From a virus, in the IMG/VR virus record IMGVR_UViG_3300037070_008748, positions 1 to 23,048 of that record: DNA of 23,048 nt, one strand, 5' to 3'. Position 1 is the stretch's first letter, and each line of letters starts with the position of its first letter. Both the position numbers and the translations under genes were made by a program. The notes below the pieces were generated by a model. It ran no database searches. It was not told the DNA's origin and worked only from the letters and a program-made list of their open reading frames with translations. Of the stretch, positions 22,704-23,048 are shown one piece after another.

Positions 22704-23048
22704 AACAGCTGACAGGGCTCACGCCCGCCATCACCGACCAGCGCGATGCGTTCGACGTGCTCGAGGGCTTGCCTGCCAAGAGCGAGAACATCGGCGAAGC
22801 GCTCCTGCCGTTCGTGCCCGACGTGTACTACGAGGGGGCGATCGGCTGGATCGGACACGCCTTCAACGTGAACGAGATCCCCGACCCAGAGACCGGCGAG
22901 CCCACGGGGGAGGCGGTCATCTACGTGCCCGACGAGCTCGCCGCCGAGTACCCCGACGGCACGGTGGTCGAGCTGCCCGACGGCAGCCTCGTCACGATCG
23001 ACCTGTCGGCCGCCATCGACGTTCAGACCCAAGGAGGAGCCCCCATGC
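22700..23048 (+). CDS. Acidic protein, 3' end outside window (at least 116 aa)
   Basis: ATG at 22700 overlaps the previous stop (ATGA), and the frame stays open to the end of the window. The product starts MKQLTGLTPAITDQRDAFDV and is acidic, with FVPDVYYEGAIGWIGHAFNV, IPDPETGEPTGEAVIYVPDE and DGTVVELPDGSLVTIDLSAA. No membrane segment, cysteine or catalytic motif is seen. An in-frame ATG at 23045 has AGGAGGA (23032-23038) upstream, so an internal start is possible. No family is recognised. Codon use and coupling support it as a real gene of the same operon. Confidence 0.65.
   Translation, partial: MKQLTGLTPAITDQRDAFDVLEGLPAKSENIGEALLPFVPDVYYEGAIGWIGHAFNVNEIPDPETGEPTGEAVIYVPDELAAEYPDGTVVELPDGSLVTIDLSAAIDVQTQGGAPM

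Noticed and set aside
1-23048. CRISPR array, tRNA, integrase, toxin-antitoxin or anti-defence gene
   Set aside because: No spaced direct repeats, cloverleaf-like segments, recombinase motifs or small two-gene toxin modules were seen. All supported genes fit virion assembly.

Overview
The window is a GC-rich stretch of a tailed double-stranded DNA phage or prophage. Every gene I can support lies on the + strand. They form a dense virion-morphogenesis block with many stop/start overlaps (TAATG, TGATG, ATGA), and codons end mostly in G or C. Inferred from gene order and recognisable families, the virion is podovirus-like. There is a portal, a scaffold and an HK97-type major capsid protein, then P22 gp4/gp10-like connector and hub proteins, spikes, and a run of internal (ejection) proteins. 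I see no tape-measure, sheath or major tail tube gene. The host cannot be named; a large ejection-protein set suggests a Gram-negative host. No integrase, terminase, lysis, replication, tRNA or CRISPR feature is visible.

Head region (1-6277). The window opens inside the portal gene. After it come a 47-residue membrane microprotein, a 78-residue helical protein and a 214-residue protein whose middle reads as a GroES/Cpn10-like co-chaperonin fold. The scaffold follows. A 146-bp intergenic leader then carries a sigma70-like promoter candidate and several possible hairpins. Downstream are a 166-residue unknown, a decoration-like protein, the major capsid protein and a beta-helix protein. A strong Rho-independent terminator closes this region.

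Tail and spike region (6289-13959). This holds a small CxxC protein, a connector/adaptor and a second small beta-helix protein paralogous to the one after the capsid gene. Two Lys/Pro-rich proteins with near-identical N-termini come next. Two tandem pectate-lyase-fold spikes share their N-terminal anchor and C-terminal motifs but differ in the middle. A P22 gp10-like hub ends the region.

Ejection region (13962-21526). Four consecutive genes encode 211, 400, 771 and 1134 residues. Two of them carry glycine-rich, membrane-compatible segments. Size order and position resemble T7 gp14-gp15-gp16 with one extra gene, but I see no lytic transglycosylase motif.

Distal region (21523-23048). A small beta-rich virion protein, a LamG/ConA-like protein with an odd LGIxL-repeat N-terminus, and the start of an acidic protein cut off by the window edge.

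Taken together, capsid assembly (scaffold, capsid, possible dedicated co-chaperonin), tail closure, host-surface recognition or degradation and genome ejection are laid out in the order they are used. Most likely they are read from upstream late transcription plus an internal promoter at about 2979.
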